From the NCBI RefSeq assembly GCF_017921815.1, contig NZ_JAGEMM010000001.1, forward strand, positions 1,054,001-1,118,000: a DNA stretch of 64,000 bases. The letters run 5' to 3'. Source of the stretch: Microvirga antarctica. Lineage in GTDB: Bacteria; Pseudomonadota; Alphaproteobacteria; Rhizobiales; Beijerinckiaceae. The translations under genes were made by a program, and so were the position numbers. The notes under the pieces are model-generated. The model was not told the origin of the DNA. It made no database searches and saw nothing but the letters and a program-made list of their open reading frames with translations. Positions 8,480-17,951 of this stretch are shown one piece after another. Position 1 is the stretch's first letter. Each line of letters starts with the position of its first letter.

Positions 8480-8919
8480 ATGGGCACCCTGACATTGCCT
8501 GAGATTGCGAAGAAAATGCGTGACATCGATTTTGCCATGCTCCTCACGCATACGGAGAACGGCCAGATTGCCGGTCGTCCCATGAGCAACAACCGGGACG
8601 TGGAATACGATGGTGATTCCTTCTATTTCACGTGGGACAAATCTCGCGTCGTGAATGACATCGAGCGTGACTCGCAGGTGGCCCTGTCGTTTCAGGCCAA
8701 TACCAGCCTGTTGGGGAAACCGGGCCTGATGGTCGCGGTTGAAGGAACTGCAGAGCTGATCCGCGACCAATTCGCATTTGAAGACCACTGGAATTCCGAT
8801 CTCGATGCTGGTTCGAGGAAGGCGTGAAGACGCCGGGCGTGGTCATGATCAAGATCAAAGCCACCAGGATTCATTATTGGGCGGGCGAGGACGACGGAGA
8901 GATCGTTCTCTCAGCTTAG
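8480..8919 (+). pseudogene. General stress protein 26-like flavin/PNPOx-family protein, frameshifted
   Basis: The start (MGTLTLPEIAKKMRDIDFAM) has a strong ribosome site (GGGAGAGGCGAA) and continues as a pyridoxamine-phosphate-oxidase-fold general stress protein (LTHTENGQIAGRPMS, WDKSRVVNDIERDSQVALSF). After about residue 110 the frame ends in a short nonsense tail and stops at 8827. The expected family C-terminus (WFEEGVKTPGVVMIKIKATR, then IHYWAGEDDGEIVLSA) continues at once in another frame to a stop at 8919. The 440-base span is one base short of a whole number of codons, so a single-base deletion near 8806-8812 explains it. It is either a genuine recent inactivation or a base-calling error. 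Confidence 0.8.
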
Positions 8920-9310
8920 TCAGATCTCATGCGTCGCACGGCAGCACTCTCCTCGGCGTTCGCCGGCGAGAGGGAGAGGATGCCAGAGCACGGAGTCTGA
9001 ATCTTTCATCACCTTGCGGCCAGTGAGACGGATCAAAGCTTCGAAATCGCTGTCTGACTCAGTGTGAGATATCGTCGGGTCTCTCTGCCCACTGAGGTGT
9101 AGCGGACCTCGACTGCGGCGGTCCGAGAGTTGAGGTGGGCGAAGGGTCGACTTCCATCATGGTGACGTATCATGTCGGCGTGATCTCGTTGGCTCGCCGT
9201 CCCGACGCAATCAGCGCTTCACTTCTCAGTGTCTCGACGAAATGCGCATCGACGACGAACGATATGCTTGCCCGCGAGTTAGGGTTAGCGAACGGGAGAA
9301 AAACACGCTT
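8920..9310. other. Intergenic region, no gene recognised
   Basis: About 390 bases after the frameshifted stress gene. There is an imperfect dyad CTCTC...CGGCG/CGCCG...GAGAG around 8948-8975, near enough to act as a 3' end. The rest shows no convincing reading frame, RNA gene or repeat; promoter elements of the next small secreted gene should lie near its right end. Confidence 0.35.
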
Positions 9311-9673
9311 ATGTTGATCAAACCTCTGATGCTCGGCGCCCTTCTTTCGGTCACCACCTTGGGCAGTGCGATGGCGCTTCCCGCTAGTTACGGGATCGGG
9401 TCCGGACCTCGTTCGGACCTTGTGACCACCGTGCAGTTCGTTTGCAACACGGCGCGTTGCATCGATCCGCGCACCGGCGCCTATACGAAATCACGTTGCG
9501 ACCCTCGTGGGTGTCGGCAGCTTGGCGGCGTGGTCGGCTATGAGGGCCAACCCCAACCGCGACGTCCTGGCTATGGCTACAATCGGCCGGGTTATCAACC
9601 AGGCTATGACGAACGCCGGAACTCTCAACGTGGGTATGGCGATCGCGGCTATCGCAACGACAACCGCTATTGA
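9311..9673 (+). CDS. Small secreted Tyr/Gly/Arg-rich protein
   Basis: A 120-residue protein with a signal peptide (MLIKPLMLGALLSVTTLGS, AMALPAS). A central segment contains four cysteines (FVCNTARC, then SRCDPRGC), which could pair as two disulfides. The C-terminal third is a low-complexity run of GY, RPGY and RGYGDRGYR units. The ATG at 9311 is followed immediately by the signal peptide and preceded by GGGAGAAAA. The Tyr/Gly/Arg tail suggests a disordered surface or cell-wall-contacting part. Not assigned to a known family. Confidence 0.6.
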   Translation: MLIKPLMLGALLSVTTLGSAMALPASYGIGSGPRSDLVTTVQFVCNTARCIDPRTGAYTKSRCDPRGCRQLGGVVGYEGQPQPRRPGYGYNRPGYQPGYDERRNSQRGYGDRGYRNDNRY

Positions 9674-10063
9674 TGCGGTTACGTCTCAGCCCAGTGTGGC
9701 CAATGGTGAAGCTTGTCTCCGGTCAATCGAGCCAGACGTCACGCGGAAGAATGCGCCGCGACGTTTCTCGCTCTGCTAACATGGTTACGTCGTATGTTGC
9801 CGCGCCCAGCATCGGCGTCACTCCGGCTGACGCCTGCAAAACCTCTTAAAGATCGCCCGAGTGACGGTTCCCATTGCGGATAACGGGTGTCCGGCGGTCG
9901 ACCGGGCGATTGCTATCGCAACACAGTGGGCAGCGGACAACTCGCTCCCCGACTCAGCTGGGGCCGAGCCAGGCGTGCTTCCGGTACACGACAGATCCGC
10001 CAAGGCAGCTTTGCCCGCCGAGGTGCGCATTATGCCAATCGACGACGACGGGCTTCTGTCCTG
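9674..10063. other. Intergenic region between convergent genes, nothing recognised
   Basis: About 390 bases between the small secreted gene and the 3' end of the alpha/beta hydrolase gene. Short open frames exist on both strands, but none has a ribosome site or recognisable protein pattern. I see no hairpin with a T-run and no repeat. Confidence 0.35.
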
Positions 10064-10981
10064 TCAGCGCCCCTCCCGCAGAAACCTCACCACGGCCGCG
10101 ATGGTCGCTGCCGGTTGCTCCTCCATCAGCCAGTGGCCGGAATTGGGAATCACCACTTCGGACACATTGCCGGCCGCCGCGCGCATGACCACGGCCATTG
10201 TAGGCCCGAAGGACTTGTCGCCGCCGACCGCGAGCACCGGCATGCGCAACGGGCCCTGAGCCACAAAAACCTTGTTGTCGCGCGCGTCCTGCTCGAAAGC
10301 CGCGAACTGGTTGAACCCCGCATGCATGGCGCCCGGTTGGGCGTACAGCTTGGCGTAGTGCTCGCGGGAGGCCTCGCTGAAGGTCTTGGGATCCGCGGAG
10401 AATTCGTTCCAGAACCGGTCGAGATAGATCCGCTCCCGGCCGGCGACCAAGCGCTCTGCATCCGGGCCTTGGAACGAGAAGTGCCACAACGCGCGGCTGC
10501 GCACGATCTCGTCCCAGGGGCCGATGCCGGGAAGCGGCGCGTCCATGATGGCAAAGCGCGTGACGCGCTGCGCATACTGCGCCGCAAAGGCGTAACCGAC
10601 CATGTTGCCGATGTCGTGCGTGACCAGATCGGTGGTGTCGATCTTCAGCGCGTCGAGCAGGCCGGCAACGTCCTGGCCCTGGGTCTTCTTGTCATAACCG
10701 GACTCGGGGCGCGCCGAGAGACCCATGCCGCGAAGGTCAGGAACGATGACCGTATGATCGCCGGCAAGCGCGGCCGCGAGGGGTGCCCACATGTCGCCGG
10801 TCTCGCCGTAACCATGGAGCAGGACGACCGCCGGCCCCTGTCCGCCGATCCGCACATGGAGCGTCGTTCCGTTGGTGCCGACCGCCTGTTCGCGAAAGCC
10901 TGTCGGGAATGGATGCGTTTGCGCGAGGGCGGGCAGTGCGAGAGCGAGGCCAGCGAGCGCGGCGAGCATGAAGCGAACCAT
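10064..10981 (-). CDS. Secreted alpha/beta hydrolase, epoxide hydrolase-like
   Basis: A 305-residue exported hydrolase. The signal peptide is [20 protein letters not shown], which fixes the start at 10981. The core shows the oxyanion-hole HGYGETGDMW and DLRGMGLSARPESGYDKKTQ. The nucleophile elbow THDIGNMVG (around residue 122) uses Asp rather than Ser, as in epoxide hydrolases and haloalkane dehalogenases. The C-terminal catalytic His lies in NSGHWLMEEQP. The substrate cannot be told from sequence. It is transcribed divergently from the LysR regulator that starts 123 bases away, the usual arrangement of a LysR regulator and its target. Confidence 0.85.
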   Translation of the reverse strand: MVRFMLAALAGLALALPALAQTHPFPTGFREQAVGTNGTTLHVRIGGQGPAVVLLHGYGETGDMWAPLAAALAGDHTVIVPDLRGMGLSARPESGYDKKTQGQDVAGLLDALKIDTTDLVTHDIGNMVGYAFAAQYAQRVTRFAIMDAPLPGIGPWDEIVRSRALWHFSFQGPDAERLVAGRERIYLDRFWNEFSADPKTFSEASREHYAKLYAQPGAMHAGFNQFAAFEQDARDNKVFVAQGPLRMPVLAVGGDKSFGPTMAVVMRAAAGNVSEVVIPNSGHWLMEEQPAATIAAVVRFLREGR

Positions 10982-11104
10982 TGATTGTCTCCACAACGAG
11001 GATCGCGGCAGCCGGTTCGCCGCCGTCCGGATCACACTATGGCGGATGGCAACAGGTCGAATTAGACTACAACTGGCGGAACCGCTTTTCGGAATCTCCG
11101 GACA

Positions 11105-12013
11105 ATGAAGCTCGACGCACTAAAGGCCTTCGTGGCGATCACGGAAACCGGCTCCATCAGCGAAGCGGCGCGCCGGCTGCGCCTGTCGAAATCCGTCGTC
11201 AGCGAGCGCCTCGCAGAACTCGAGCGCAGCTTGGGGACGAAGCTTGTCCATCGCACGACGCGCAAATTGTCCCTTACCGAGGATGGCGCCGCGTTCCGCG
11301 CGCGCGCCTCCCGCATCGTCCAAGATGTCGAAGATGCAGTCGCCGATCTCGAGGAAAGGCGCGGCACGTTGGCCGGCCCCCTGCGTCTGGCTGCGCCCGT
11401 CACCTTCGGGCGTCTGCATCTGGGGCCTGCCCTCTACCCGTTCCTGCGGCAGAATCCCCGGATCGAACTCACCCTCGATCTCGACGACCGCCGGGTTGAC
11501 GTCGCAGCCAGCGGTTATGACGCCGTCGTGCGGCACGGTCCCATCGTGGATTCCCGCCTCATGGCATGGACTCTTGCGCCGAGCCGTCGCGTGCTCGTTG
11601 CCTCGCCGGACTATCTTGCCCGCCACGGCACACCGCGGTCTACAGGAGAACTGGCGGGTCATCTGGGCATTTTCTACACCAATCGCGGAACGGCGGACTG
11701 GCGGCTGTCCGGCCTGGATGGCGTCGTCAATCTCAGCGCCCGGGTGAGCCTTCGGGTGAACAACGGCGACATGATGCGGGACGCTGCCGCAGCGGGCCTC
11801 GGCATCGCGCTCCTGCCGCTGTTCATCGCCGGCGCGGCCCTCCGGGAGAGCGTCCTGCAGATCGTCGACGTGGGCGCAACGGCCGAGGACGAATTCATTT
11901 TCATCGCCCATCCCGACGGACGTCGGCCTTCAGCCAAACTCAGGGCCTTGGCCGATTGCCTGCGGCAGGCGTTCGGCGACCCACCCTATTGGGAGACGAC
12001 CGCAGACGTGTAA
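11105..12013 (+). CDS. LysR-family transcriptional regulator
   Basis: A 302-residue protein. The N-terminal winged helix-turn-helix (residues 1-60; TGSISEAARRLRLSKSVVSE) is followed by a LysR effector-binding domain of the periplasmic-binding fold (about 90-295). The HTH resembles the CrgA/DmlR-type subgroup that regulates an adjacent divergent gene. The divergent partner is the secreted alpha/beta hydrolase, and the shared 123-base region should hold its operator. The effector is unknown. Confidence 0.88.
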   Translation: MKLDALKAFVAITETGSISEAARRLRLSKSVVSERLAELERSLGTKLVHRTTRKLSLTEDGAAFRARASRIVQDVEDAVADLEERRGTLAGPLRLAAPVTFGRLHLGPALYPFLRQNPRIELTLDLDDRRVDVAASGYDAVVRHGPIVDSRLMAWTLAPSRRVLVASPDYLARHGTPRSTGELAGHLGIFYTNRGTADWRLSGLDGVVNLSARVSLRVNNGDMMRDAAAAGLGIALLPLFIAGAALRESVLQIVDVGATAEDEFIFIAHPDGRRPSAKLRALADCLRQAFGDPPYWETTADV

Positions 12014-12090
12014 AGGCGGGTCCAATCCGCGTTTGGCGACCACACGTTCGTCGCCGGCTCCAACACCGTGGTCGGAGCGGGTGCTCTTCA

Positions 12091-12315
12091 ATGTGTCGCA
12101 TCAAGTTGACGGTGGTGATCGCTGCGGCAGCGATCGTGCTGAGCGGACCTGCGACCGCTCAAAACGACATGCCTGCCTCGAATGCCAAGATCAAATCCGC
12201 CTGCAAGCAGGAGGTGGAGGCTGCCAATCCCAGCGGCACCCTGTCGAACAAGTGCCAACCCAGTAACACTCTCACTAAGGACTGTATCGTCAGGGCCAAG
12301 GGGCGAGCAGCTTAG
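12091..12315 (+). CDS. Small secreted protein
   Basis: A 74-residue protein, MCRIKLTVVIAAAAIVLSGP then ATAQ: a good signal peptide. The mature part of about 50 residues has three cysteines (KSACKQEV, SNKCQPS, KDCIVRA), possibly disulfide-bonded in the periplasm. It lies 77 bases after the LysR gene on the same strand and may be co-transcribed. No family recognised. Confidence 0.55.
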   Translation: MCRIKLTVVIAAAAIVLSGPATAQNDMPASNAKIKSACKQEVEAANPSGTLSNKCQPSNTLTKDCIVRAKGRAA

Positions 12316-12337
12316 CGCCGCAGAGGTTCGACATCAG

Positions 12338-13096
12338 TTACCCGGCCGTCGCATCGGGTCGGCCTGCGAACGCTGTCGGTGTCATGGCGGTCACCTGCCG
12401 AAATGCGCTCGAGAACGCAGCCGCACTTGCGAAACCCAAGGCTGCGGACACGTGGGCGATCGGCACCCCCCTCCCGAGCTGATCCATTGCCTGCACGACC
12501 CTCGTTCGCTGCCGCCAAGCCTTAAAAGTCATTCCGGTCTCGGCGGGAAACAGGCGGCTGAGGGTGCGAACGGACGTCGCGGCGCGTGACGCGATCGCGC
12601 CGACGCTCAGTTTGTTCTGGCGATCCTGCAAGGCAATGTCGGCGACGCGTCGGCCGATGGGGCTCGTCGGAAAGGGAATGAATGTGGGGGCGTCCGGTGC
12701 CTCCGTGAGTTCGTGAAGCATGAGCCTGACCACGAGCTTGGCCTTCTCAGGTTGAATGTCGGCGGCAAAGGCCGCCGCGAGCAAGGAACGCTGGAGCGGC
12801 GTCACGCGTAAGGCAAATGCGCGGTCGGGCAAGGTCGGCGGCGCCCAATCCCGTGCCGCCTGCGCCTGCCAGTGGATCAACCACAGTTCGGCGTCGGTCA
12901 AAACGTCGACCTGGTGGAGAACATTCTCCGGAACCCAGACGGCAAGTTGCGGCGGGACGAGCCATCGCCCTTCGCGCGTGTGAACCTGCACCAGCCCCGA
13001 CACGACGAAGGTCAGCTGTGCTTCCGCGTGCGCATGCATGGGCAGCCCGAGGCCTCGGGACTTCGTGCCTCGGGACAGGACGAAAGGACGGTCCAT
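12338..13096 (-). CDS. AraC-family transcriptional regulator
   Basis: A 252-residue protein with an N-terminal cupin-like sensing domain (HAHAEAQLTFVVSGLVQV, PENVLHQVDV) and a C-terminal double helix-turn-helix of AraC type (LSVGAIASRAATSVRTLSRL; VPIAHVSAALGFASAAAFSSAF). The order and the RTLSRLFPAETGMTFKAWRQ motif fit the AraC/cupin group. The start at 13096 (MDRPFVLSRG) is preferred over 13222, whose leader has no domain character. It is divergent from the oxidoreductase gene (91 bases between starts), which it probably controls. Confidence 0.85.
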   Translation of the reverse strand: MDRPFVLSRGTKSRGLGLPMHAHAEAQLTFVVSGLVQVHTREGRWLVPPQLAVWVPENVLHQVDVLTDAELWLIHWQAQAARDWAPPTLPDRAFALRVTPLQRSLLAAAFAADIQPEKAKLVVRLMLHELTEAPDAPTFIPFPTSPIGRRVADIALQDRQNKLSVGAIASRAATSVRTLSRLFPAETGMTFKAWRQRTRVVQAMDQLGRGVPIAHVSAALGFASAAAFSSAFRQVTAMTPTAFAGRPDATAG

Positions 13097-13187
13097 CGGA
13101 TTGGCCTCTTCGCGATCATCATTGGCGTCACATCGCTGAAAGGACCCGCTATCACCCTGTCCGTCAAGGATCGAGGAGTCACCGACC

Positions 13188-14117
13188 ATGAGCGCGACGA
13201 TGAAGGCCGTTATCATCGACAATTACGGCGGCAACGACGTCTTGCAGTTTGCGGACGTGAAGCGCCCGGCAGCCCAGGCTGGTGACGTTCTGGTAAAGGT
13301 CCATGCGGCAGGCGTGAACCCAATCGATTGGAAAATCCGAAACGGCGCCGGGCTGCGAATGGGGATGAGCCTGCCCATCCGCCTGGGCGGAGAAATCGCC
13401 GGTGTGGTCGACGAAGTCGGCGAGGGCGTCACGGATTTTCGAAAGGGCGACGGGGTCTACGGCATCATCGCGTCCGGGGGCTTCGCCGAATACGCTGTCT
13501 TCAAAGCAGGCGACCTCGCCCGCAAGCCCGCCACCATCGACTTCATCGAAGCCGCCTCGATCCCGCTTGGAGGACTGACGGCCTGGCAGGCGATGTTCGA
13601 CCTCGCCAAGCTCGCCAGCGGTCAACACCTTCTCGTCACGAGCAGCTCCGGCGGTGTGGGGTCCCTGGCCGTGCAACTCGCCAAGGCGGAAGGCGCCCAC
13701 GTCACAGCCATGGCTTCCGGGCGCAACGAGGACTACGTCCGCAGCCTCGGGGCCGACGTGTTCATCGACTATACCGCCCAGCCGTTCGAGCAGGTGGTCA
13801 AAGACATGGATGTCGTATTCGACACCGTTGGTGGCGAGACGTTCAAGCGCGCCTTTCCAACCCTGAAGGCGGGAGGGTTCCTCGTGACCTCCGTCGCCTT
13901 TCCCGATGATGGCGATCGGCAGCGCGGAGTGGGTGTCGGACGCGTCCAGTGTCAACCGAACGCGATGCAACTCGCGCTCCTCCGTGAGTATGTCGAGGCC
14001 GGGACGATCAAAGCGCATGTCACCACGGTGCTGCCGTTCATGGAGCTCGCCAAAGCCCTCGAGCTGTCCGAGAGCGGCCGCACGCGGGGCAAGATCGTTC
14101 TCCAGATCGGCTGCTAG
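13188..14117 (+). CDS. NADP-dependent zinc-independent alcohol dehydrogenase / quinone oxidoreductase
   Basis: A 309-residue medium-chain reductase. The N-terminal GroES-like domain has [20 protein letters not shown] and [15 protein letters not shown]. The Rossmann part has [16 protein letters not shown] near residue 155, matching the NAD(P)H-binding glycine pattern. The cysteine ligands of the structural zinc are absent, so it belongs to the zinc-free QOR-like group that reduces quinones or enones with NADPH. The AraC regulator is divergent, suggesting induction by a reactive or aromatic compound. Confidence 0.87.
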   Translation: MSATMKAVIIDNYGGNDVLQFADVKRPAAQAGDVLVKVHAAGVNPIDWKIRNGAGLRMGMSLPIRLGGEIAGVVDEVGEGVTDFRKGDGVYGIIASGGFAEYAVFKAGDLARKPATIDFIEAASIPLGGLTAWQAMFDLAKLASGQHLLVTSSSGGVGSLAVQLAKAEGAHVTAMASGRNEDYVRSLGADVFIDYTAQPFEQVVKDMDVVFDTVGGETFKRAFPTLKAGGFLVTSVAFPDDGDRQRGVGVGRVQCQPNAMQLALLREYVEAGTIKAHVTTVLPFMELAKALELSESGRTRGKIVLQIGC

Positions 14118-14372
14118 GCTAACGAGGGACGGGAAGCCTCGGTGGTCGCGTCACGGTTCAGCAAGGCGGCGATCGAATCGCGCGTAGCGTCCGCTGTCGG
14201 TCACGTATCGCCTGGAATGGCGCAACGTGGGACTGCCCGAGAAGGGGCGGCTCGCGCCAACTGGCTGAGGCGGGACGACCCAGTCCGACGGATGATTTCC
14301 ACTCACAGGCCGGCAATGATTGCAGTCACCCTGACCGATCGCTGCCTTGGACGCTGAAACCCTCGCGTGAAG

Positions 14373-14448
14373 TGGTGGGCCCGCCCGGACTCGAACCGGG
14401 AACCAGACCGTTATGAGCGGCCGGCTCTAACCATTGAGCTACAGGCCC
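14373..14448 (-). tRNA. tRNA with anticodon CAT, probably tRNA-Ile2 (lysidine type)
   Basis: The minus strand gives a complete 76-base cloverleaf with encoded CCA. The acceptor stem GGGCCTG/CGGGCCC closes, the anticodon stem is GGCCG/CGGTC with loop CTCATAA (anticodon CAT), and the T-arm is CCCGG TTCGAGT CCGGG. The D-arm GCTCAATGGTTAGAGC and the loop context resemble the isoleucine tRNA whose C34 becomes lysidine rather than elongator Met. That assignment is by resemblance, and elongator Met remains possible. Confidence 0.9.
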
Positions 14449-14532
14449 TTGTTGTCGAAGGGTGCTGGCTTGTAGCGGTAAAAGGGGGAGGCCCGCAACG
14501 GCAAGGCGGGGGCAGCCGGTCGAATCTGGCCG

Positions 14533-15756
14533 TCAGGGACGGAAGACCTCGATTTTCTCTTCGAATCCGTCGATCGCATGGAAACCCAGCGGCACGGGGT
14601 TTCCCCAGAGATGTTCGACAAAGGCCTTGGACATCAGCAAGGGCTCGCCCAGCGTCTTGTTCAGCTCGGCGATGCGGCTTGCAAGGTTCACGTCCCGTCC
14701 GATGACGGTGAAATCCAGCCGCCGCCCGGAGCCCACATTGCCGTAGGCGGCGTCCCCATGGTGCAGGGCGATGCCGATATTGATGGGCACCGGAAACCGA
14801 CCCTCGTTGTTGGCGGCCTGGACGCGGCGGATCGCCTTGGTGGCGGCCGACAGGGCCGCCTGCGGCGCTCCGCCGGTGTCATCGCCACGGTCGCGCACGA
14901 TCGCCAGCAGGCCGTCGCCGAGATATTTCAAAACCTCGCCGCCTTCGTCCTCGATGGGCGGCACGAGACAATCGAAATAGTTGTTCAACAGCTCGACCGC
15001 GCTTTCGGGGCTGAGGGTCGAGGAAATGCGGGTGTAGTCGCGCATATCGGCGAACAGGATGGCCGAACGGATCCGCGTGACCTGGCCACGCTGGATAGCG
15101 CCGGAAAGAATCGCCTTGTGGGGCTCGTCGCCGACGTAAATCCGCAGGACGTCGTCCAGCCGGTTGTTCGTCGCCCGCAATTCGATCACCAGGGTGAACG
15201 ACGGAATGACGAGCCGCAGCACCAGCAGGGCCCGATCGTCGAAACCCTCTGGGTCGCGGGTGGCGAACGAGATGGCGTTCTTGGCCCCTTTGCTGAAGGG
15301 CATGGGGATCGTCAGATAATGACGATAGCCGGCATCCTTCAGCTCGCGCAGGACGGGGAACATGTCGTCGGGGGTCGTCGCCAGTTCGAGCGCCAGCCAC
15401 TCGCCCGTGCGGTTGACGTGAGCAAACGGGCTCGACTCGTAATCCTCCTCGCGCCGGGTGCCATGCGGGAGGTAGCGCACCACGGTATCGGCATCGGGCG
15501 TCCAGAACCGACCGATTCCCGCGTATTCCGAATGAAGGGCCTCGATCGCCAATGCCGCCCTGTCGATCGGGATACCCATGGCCCGCAGGCGCTCGGCCGT
15601 GCCGCTGAGCACGCCATTGGGATCCTCGAGCCGGGCGGCCGCCGTCACCAGCCAATCCCGCAGCGCGATGGTCTGCGAGAGCGTTTCGGGATCGAGGCTC
15701 CGCGCAATCGCCAAGGGGTCGTCGTGCGAGCTGGGAAGAGGCAGGGATGACGTCAT
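14533..15756 (-). CDS. Class III adenylate/guanylate cyclase
   Basis: A 407-residue soluble protein. The N-terminal 200 residues form a sensor-like domain typical of rhizobial cyclases (LRDWLVTAAARLEDPNG, YRHYLTIPMPFSKGAKNA). The C-terminal catalytic domain has the two metal-binding aspartates in ILFADMRDYT and VLKYLGDGLLAIV, and GRRLDFTVIGRDVNLASRI as the transition-state and adenine region. It should make cyclic AMP (or cGMP) from the triphosphate. No membrane helix is seen. It follows the tRNA on the same strand with an 84-base gap. Confidence 0.9.
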   Translation of the reverse strand: MTSSLPLPSSHDDPLAIARSLDPETLSQTIALRDWLVTAAARLEDPNGVLSGTAERLRAMGIPIDRAALAIEALHSEYAGIGRFWTPDADTVVRYLPHGTRREEDYESSPFAHVNRTGEWLALELATTPDDMFPVLRELKDAGYRHYLTIPMPFSKGAKNAISFATRDPEGFDDRALLVLRLVIPSFTLVIELRATNNRLDDVLRIYVGDEPHKAILSGAIQRGQVTRIRSAILFADMRDYTRISSTLSPESAVELLNNYFDCLVPPIEDEGGEVLKYLGDGLLAIVRDRGDDTGGAPQAALSAATKAIRRVQAANNEGRFPVPINIGIALHHGDAAYGNVGSGRRLDFTVIGRDVNLASRIAELNKTLGEPLLMSKAFVEHLWGNPVPLGFHAIDGFEEKIEVFRP

Positions 15757-15909
15757 GCCGCCAAGGTGGGTTTTGCAACGCCATTGCGCAAGCGTTTAAG
15801 TACGCCGCAGGGCGCATTCAGACGGCGCGCGGGATGGCCTTTCGTTTTGACACCGCCGGGAGGTGGGTCTAGAGCCCAGCTGACCCGCCGGCAGACATCA
15901 GGATAACCC

Positions 15910-16530
15910 ATGGCCACCATCGACTCGCTCTTTGTCACAAAGATCTACCGGGCCGAGATCGAGGATGCAAAATTCGCCCATCTGACGACCGAGTTGGAAG
16001 CCGCAAGCCTCTCCATCGCCGAGGATGACGAGGCGGGCCAGGCCTGGTGCGAGAAGAACGGCTATCCGGGCTACACCTCCTACGCCTCCCTCAACGACCT
16101 GCCTTGGCGTGTCCCGGTGTTCGGCGAGTTGGTCAAGGCCCTCAACAGCCATGTGAGCGCGTTCGCCAAAGAGGTGGAGTACGACCTGAAAGGACGCAAA
16201 CTTGTCCTCGACAGCCTGTGGATCAACATCCTGCCGCCGGGTGGCGTTCACACGTCCCATATCCATCCGCATTCGGTGGTCAGCGGAACCTATTATGTGA
16301 CGGTCCCTGAGGGGGCGGGCGCCTTGAAATTCGAGGATCCGCGGCTGGGATTCATGATGGCCTCGCCTCCGCGCAAGGCCAAGGCCCGGCCGGAGAATCG
16401 GCAGTTTGCCTATATGAAGCCGAAACCCGGGACAGTCCTTTTGTGGGAGAGCTGGCTGCGCCATGAAGTGCCGGTGAATGAGGCTGAGAGCGAGCGCATC
16501 AGCATCAGCTTCAACTACGCCTGGCGTTAG
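15910..16530 (+). CDS. TIGR02466-type putative 2-oxoglutarate/Fe(II) oxygenase
   Basis: A 206-residue protein starting MATIDSLFVTKIYRAEIED. The jelly-roll iron site is visible as THSHIHPHSVVSGTYYV (HxH-type motif, around residues 118-124) and a distal His-Arg pair (LRHEVPVNEAESERISISFN), matching the TIGR02466/PF13759 family. The substrate is unknown for the family. The start is preceded by a usable ribosome site (CAGGATAACCC). It is convergent with the MFS gene, only 13 bases apart. Confidence 0.83.
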   Translation: MATIDSLFVTKIYRAEIEDAKFAHLTTELEAASLSIAEDDEAGQAWCEKNGYPGYTSYASLNDLPWRVPVFGELVKALNSHVSAFAKEVEYDLKGRKLVLDSLWINILPPGGVHTSHIHPHSVVSGTYYVTVPEGAGALKFEDPRLGFMMASPPRKAKARPENRQFAYMKPKPGTVLLWESWLRHEVPVNEAESERISISFNYAWR

Positions 16531-16543
16531 GCCTTCCGTCGGC

Positions 16544-17770
16544 TCAGGAGGACCGCGCTTTCGGCCTCTCGTGCGGCAGGAAGAAGGTCAGCAAGCCGAT
16601 GGCCGGCAGGAACGAGCAGATCTTGTACACGTAGGCGATGCTCGTCACGTCGGCGAGTTGGCCCAGGATCGCCGCCCCCAGGCCGCCCATGCCGAATGAC
16701 AGGCCGAAGAACAGCCCTGCGATGACGCCGACCCGGCCCGGCACAAGCTCCGTCGCATAGACGAGGATGGCCGGGAATGCCGAGGCCAGGATCATGCCGA
16801 TGATAACACTGAGGACGCCCGTCCAGAACAGGTTGGCATAAGGCAGGAGGAGCGTGAACGGCAGGACCCCGAGGATCGAGAACCAGATCACGTATTTGCG
16901 GCCGAACCGATCGCCCGCCGGACCCCCGAGCAGCGTGCCGGCCGCCACCGCGAACAGGAAGATGAACAGGTGGAGCTGGGCGTCCTGCACGGTGAGTTGA
17001 AACCGGTCGATGAGATAGAACGTGAAGTAGCTTGTGAAGCTCGCCGTATAGAAGTTCTTGGAGAAGACCAGCAGCATCAGGATGGTGATGGACATCGTGA
17101 TCTTGCGGCGCGAATGCAGCGCCTTTGCCTCCGGCGGGCGGGGACGGGACCGCAGCAGCTCAAGGCGCGCCTGGTACCACCGTCCGACCCGGTACAGAAC
17201 CACCATGGCGAGCAGCGCCACGCCTGAAAACCATGCAATGCTCGGCTGTCCGAACGGCACGACGATGAAGGCCGCCAGCAACGGGCCGATTGCCGTGCCG
17301 GCATTGCCGCCGACCTGGAAGAACGACTGGGCGAAACCGAGACGGCCGCCGGAGGCCATGCGCGCGACGCGCGACGATTCCGGATGGAACACCGAGGAGC
17401 CCATGCCCACGAGCGCCGCAGCAAACAATAGCAGCCAGTAGGACGAGGCCTGCGACAGGGTCAGCAGGCCCACCAGGGTGAAGCCCATCCCGACCACCAG
17501 CGAGAAGGGCCGCGGGCGCTTGTCCGTGTAGTAGCCGACCAGGGGCTGCAGCAGGGACGCGGTGCATTGGAAGGTCAGCGTGATGATGCCGATCTGCCCG
17601 AAATCCAGGTTATAGGCGGCCTTGAGCAGCGGATAGATGGCCGGCAGCAGGGACTGGATGAGATCGTTGAGGAGATGCGAGAAACTGATCGCCGCCAGGA
17701 TCGGCAGGGCCGCCTTCTCGACAATCGGTTGGACCGGCGCGGCGCTTGTCAGGGGCGACTTCGTATCCAT
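16544..17770 (-). CDS. fsr: MFS transporter, fosmidomycin-resistance (Fsr) type
   Basis: A 408-residue inner-membrane protein of about 12 helices. Motifs include FSHLLNDLIQSLLPAIYP in the first helix region, GYYTDKRPRP (MFS loop 2-3) and GGPAGDRFGRKYVIW in the second half. The N-terminal helix with SHLLNDLIQSL...YPLL is diagnostic of the Fsr subgroup, which exports fosmidomycin and other small compounds. The start at 17770 (MDTKSPL) is chosen, but 17782 (MCTPMDT) is possible. A long upstream in-frame extension is spurious. Confidence 0.85.
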   Translation of the reverse strand: MDTKSPLTSAAPVQPIVEKAALPILAAISFSHLLNDLIQSLLPAIYPLLKAAYNLDFGQIGIITLTFQCTASLLQPLVGYYTDKRPRPFSLVVGMGFTLVGLLTLSQASSYWLLLFAAALVGMGSSVFHPESSRVARMASGGRLGFAQSFFQVGGNAGTAIGPLLAAFIVVPFGQPSIAWFSGVALLAMVVLYRVGRWYQARLELLRSRPRPPEAKALHSRRKITMSITILMLLVFSKNFYTASFTSYFTFYLIDRFQLTVQDAQLHLFIFLFAVAAGTLLGGPAGDRFGRKYVIWFSILGVLPFTLLLPYANLFWTGVLSVIIGMILASAFPAILVYATELVPGRVGVIAGLFFGLSFGMGGLGAAILGQLADVTSIAYVYKICSFLPAIGLLTFFLPHERPKARSS

Positions 17771-17901
17771 CGGCGTACACATCAGGGGATTTGCGGCATC
17801 CCCTGCCTCGTTGCGGCGTTTCCTTGTCTGGCTATAGACCAGATCGGACGTGCCGCATCCATCGGATTTCGCAAGGCTGGGTTGCCGCAATCGTATCCTG
17901 A

Positions 17902-17935
17902 CGGTGTGCCTCCCGTGGAACCGGGAGGCACACCG
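17902..17935 (-). terminator. Perfect 14-bp GC hairpin downstream of catalase
   Basis: CGGTGTGCCTCCCG (17902-17915) pairs perfectly with its complement at 17922-17935, with a 6-base loop. It begins 17 bases beyond the catalase stop on the minus strand. There is no T-run, so it may end transcription weakly or shield the catalase mRNA 3' end. Confidence 0.5.
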
Positions 17936-17951
17936 GGGTCGGTTCCGCGTC

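Noticed and set aside
9861..10063. Possible small gene between the secreted protein and hydrolase genes
   Set aside because: No ribosome site or recognisable pattern, and it continues into antisense of the hydrolase gene.
12960..13222. Longer AraC regulator starting at 13222
   Set aside because: The added residues have no domain character and approach the oxidoreductase start on the other strand; the cupin fold begins after 13096.
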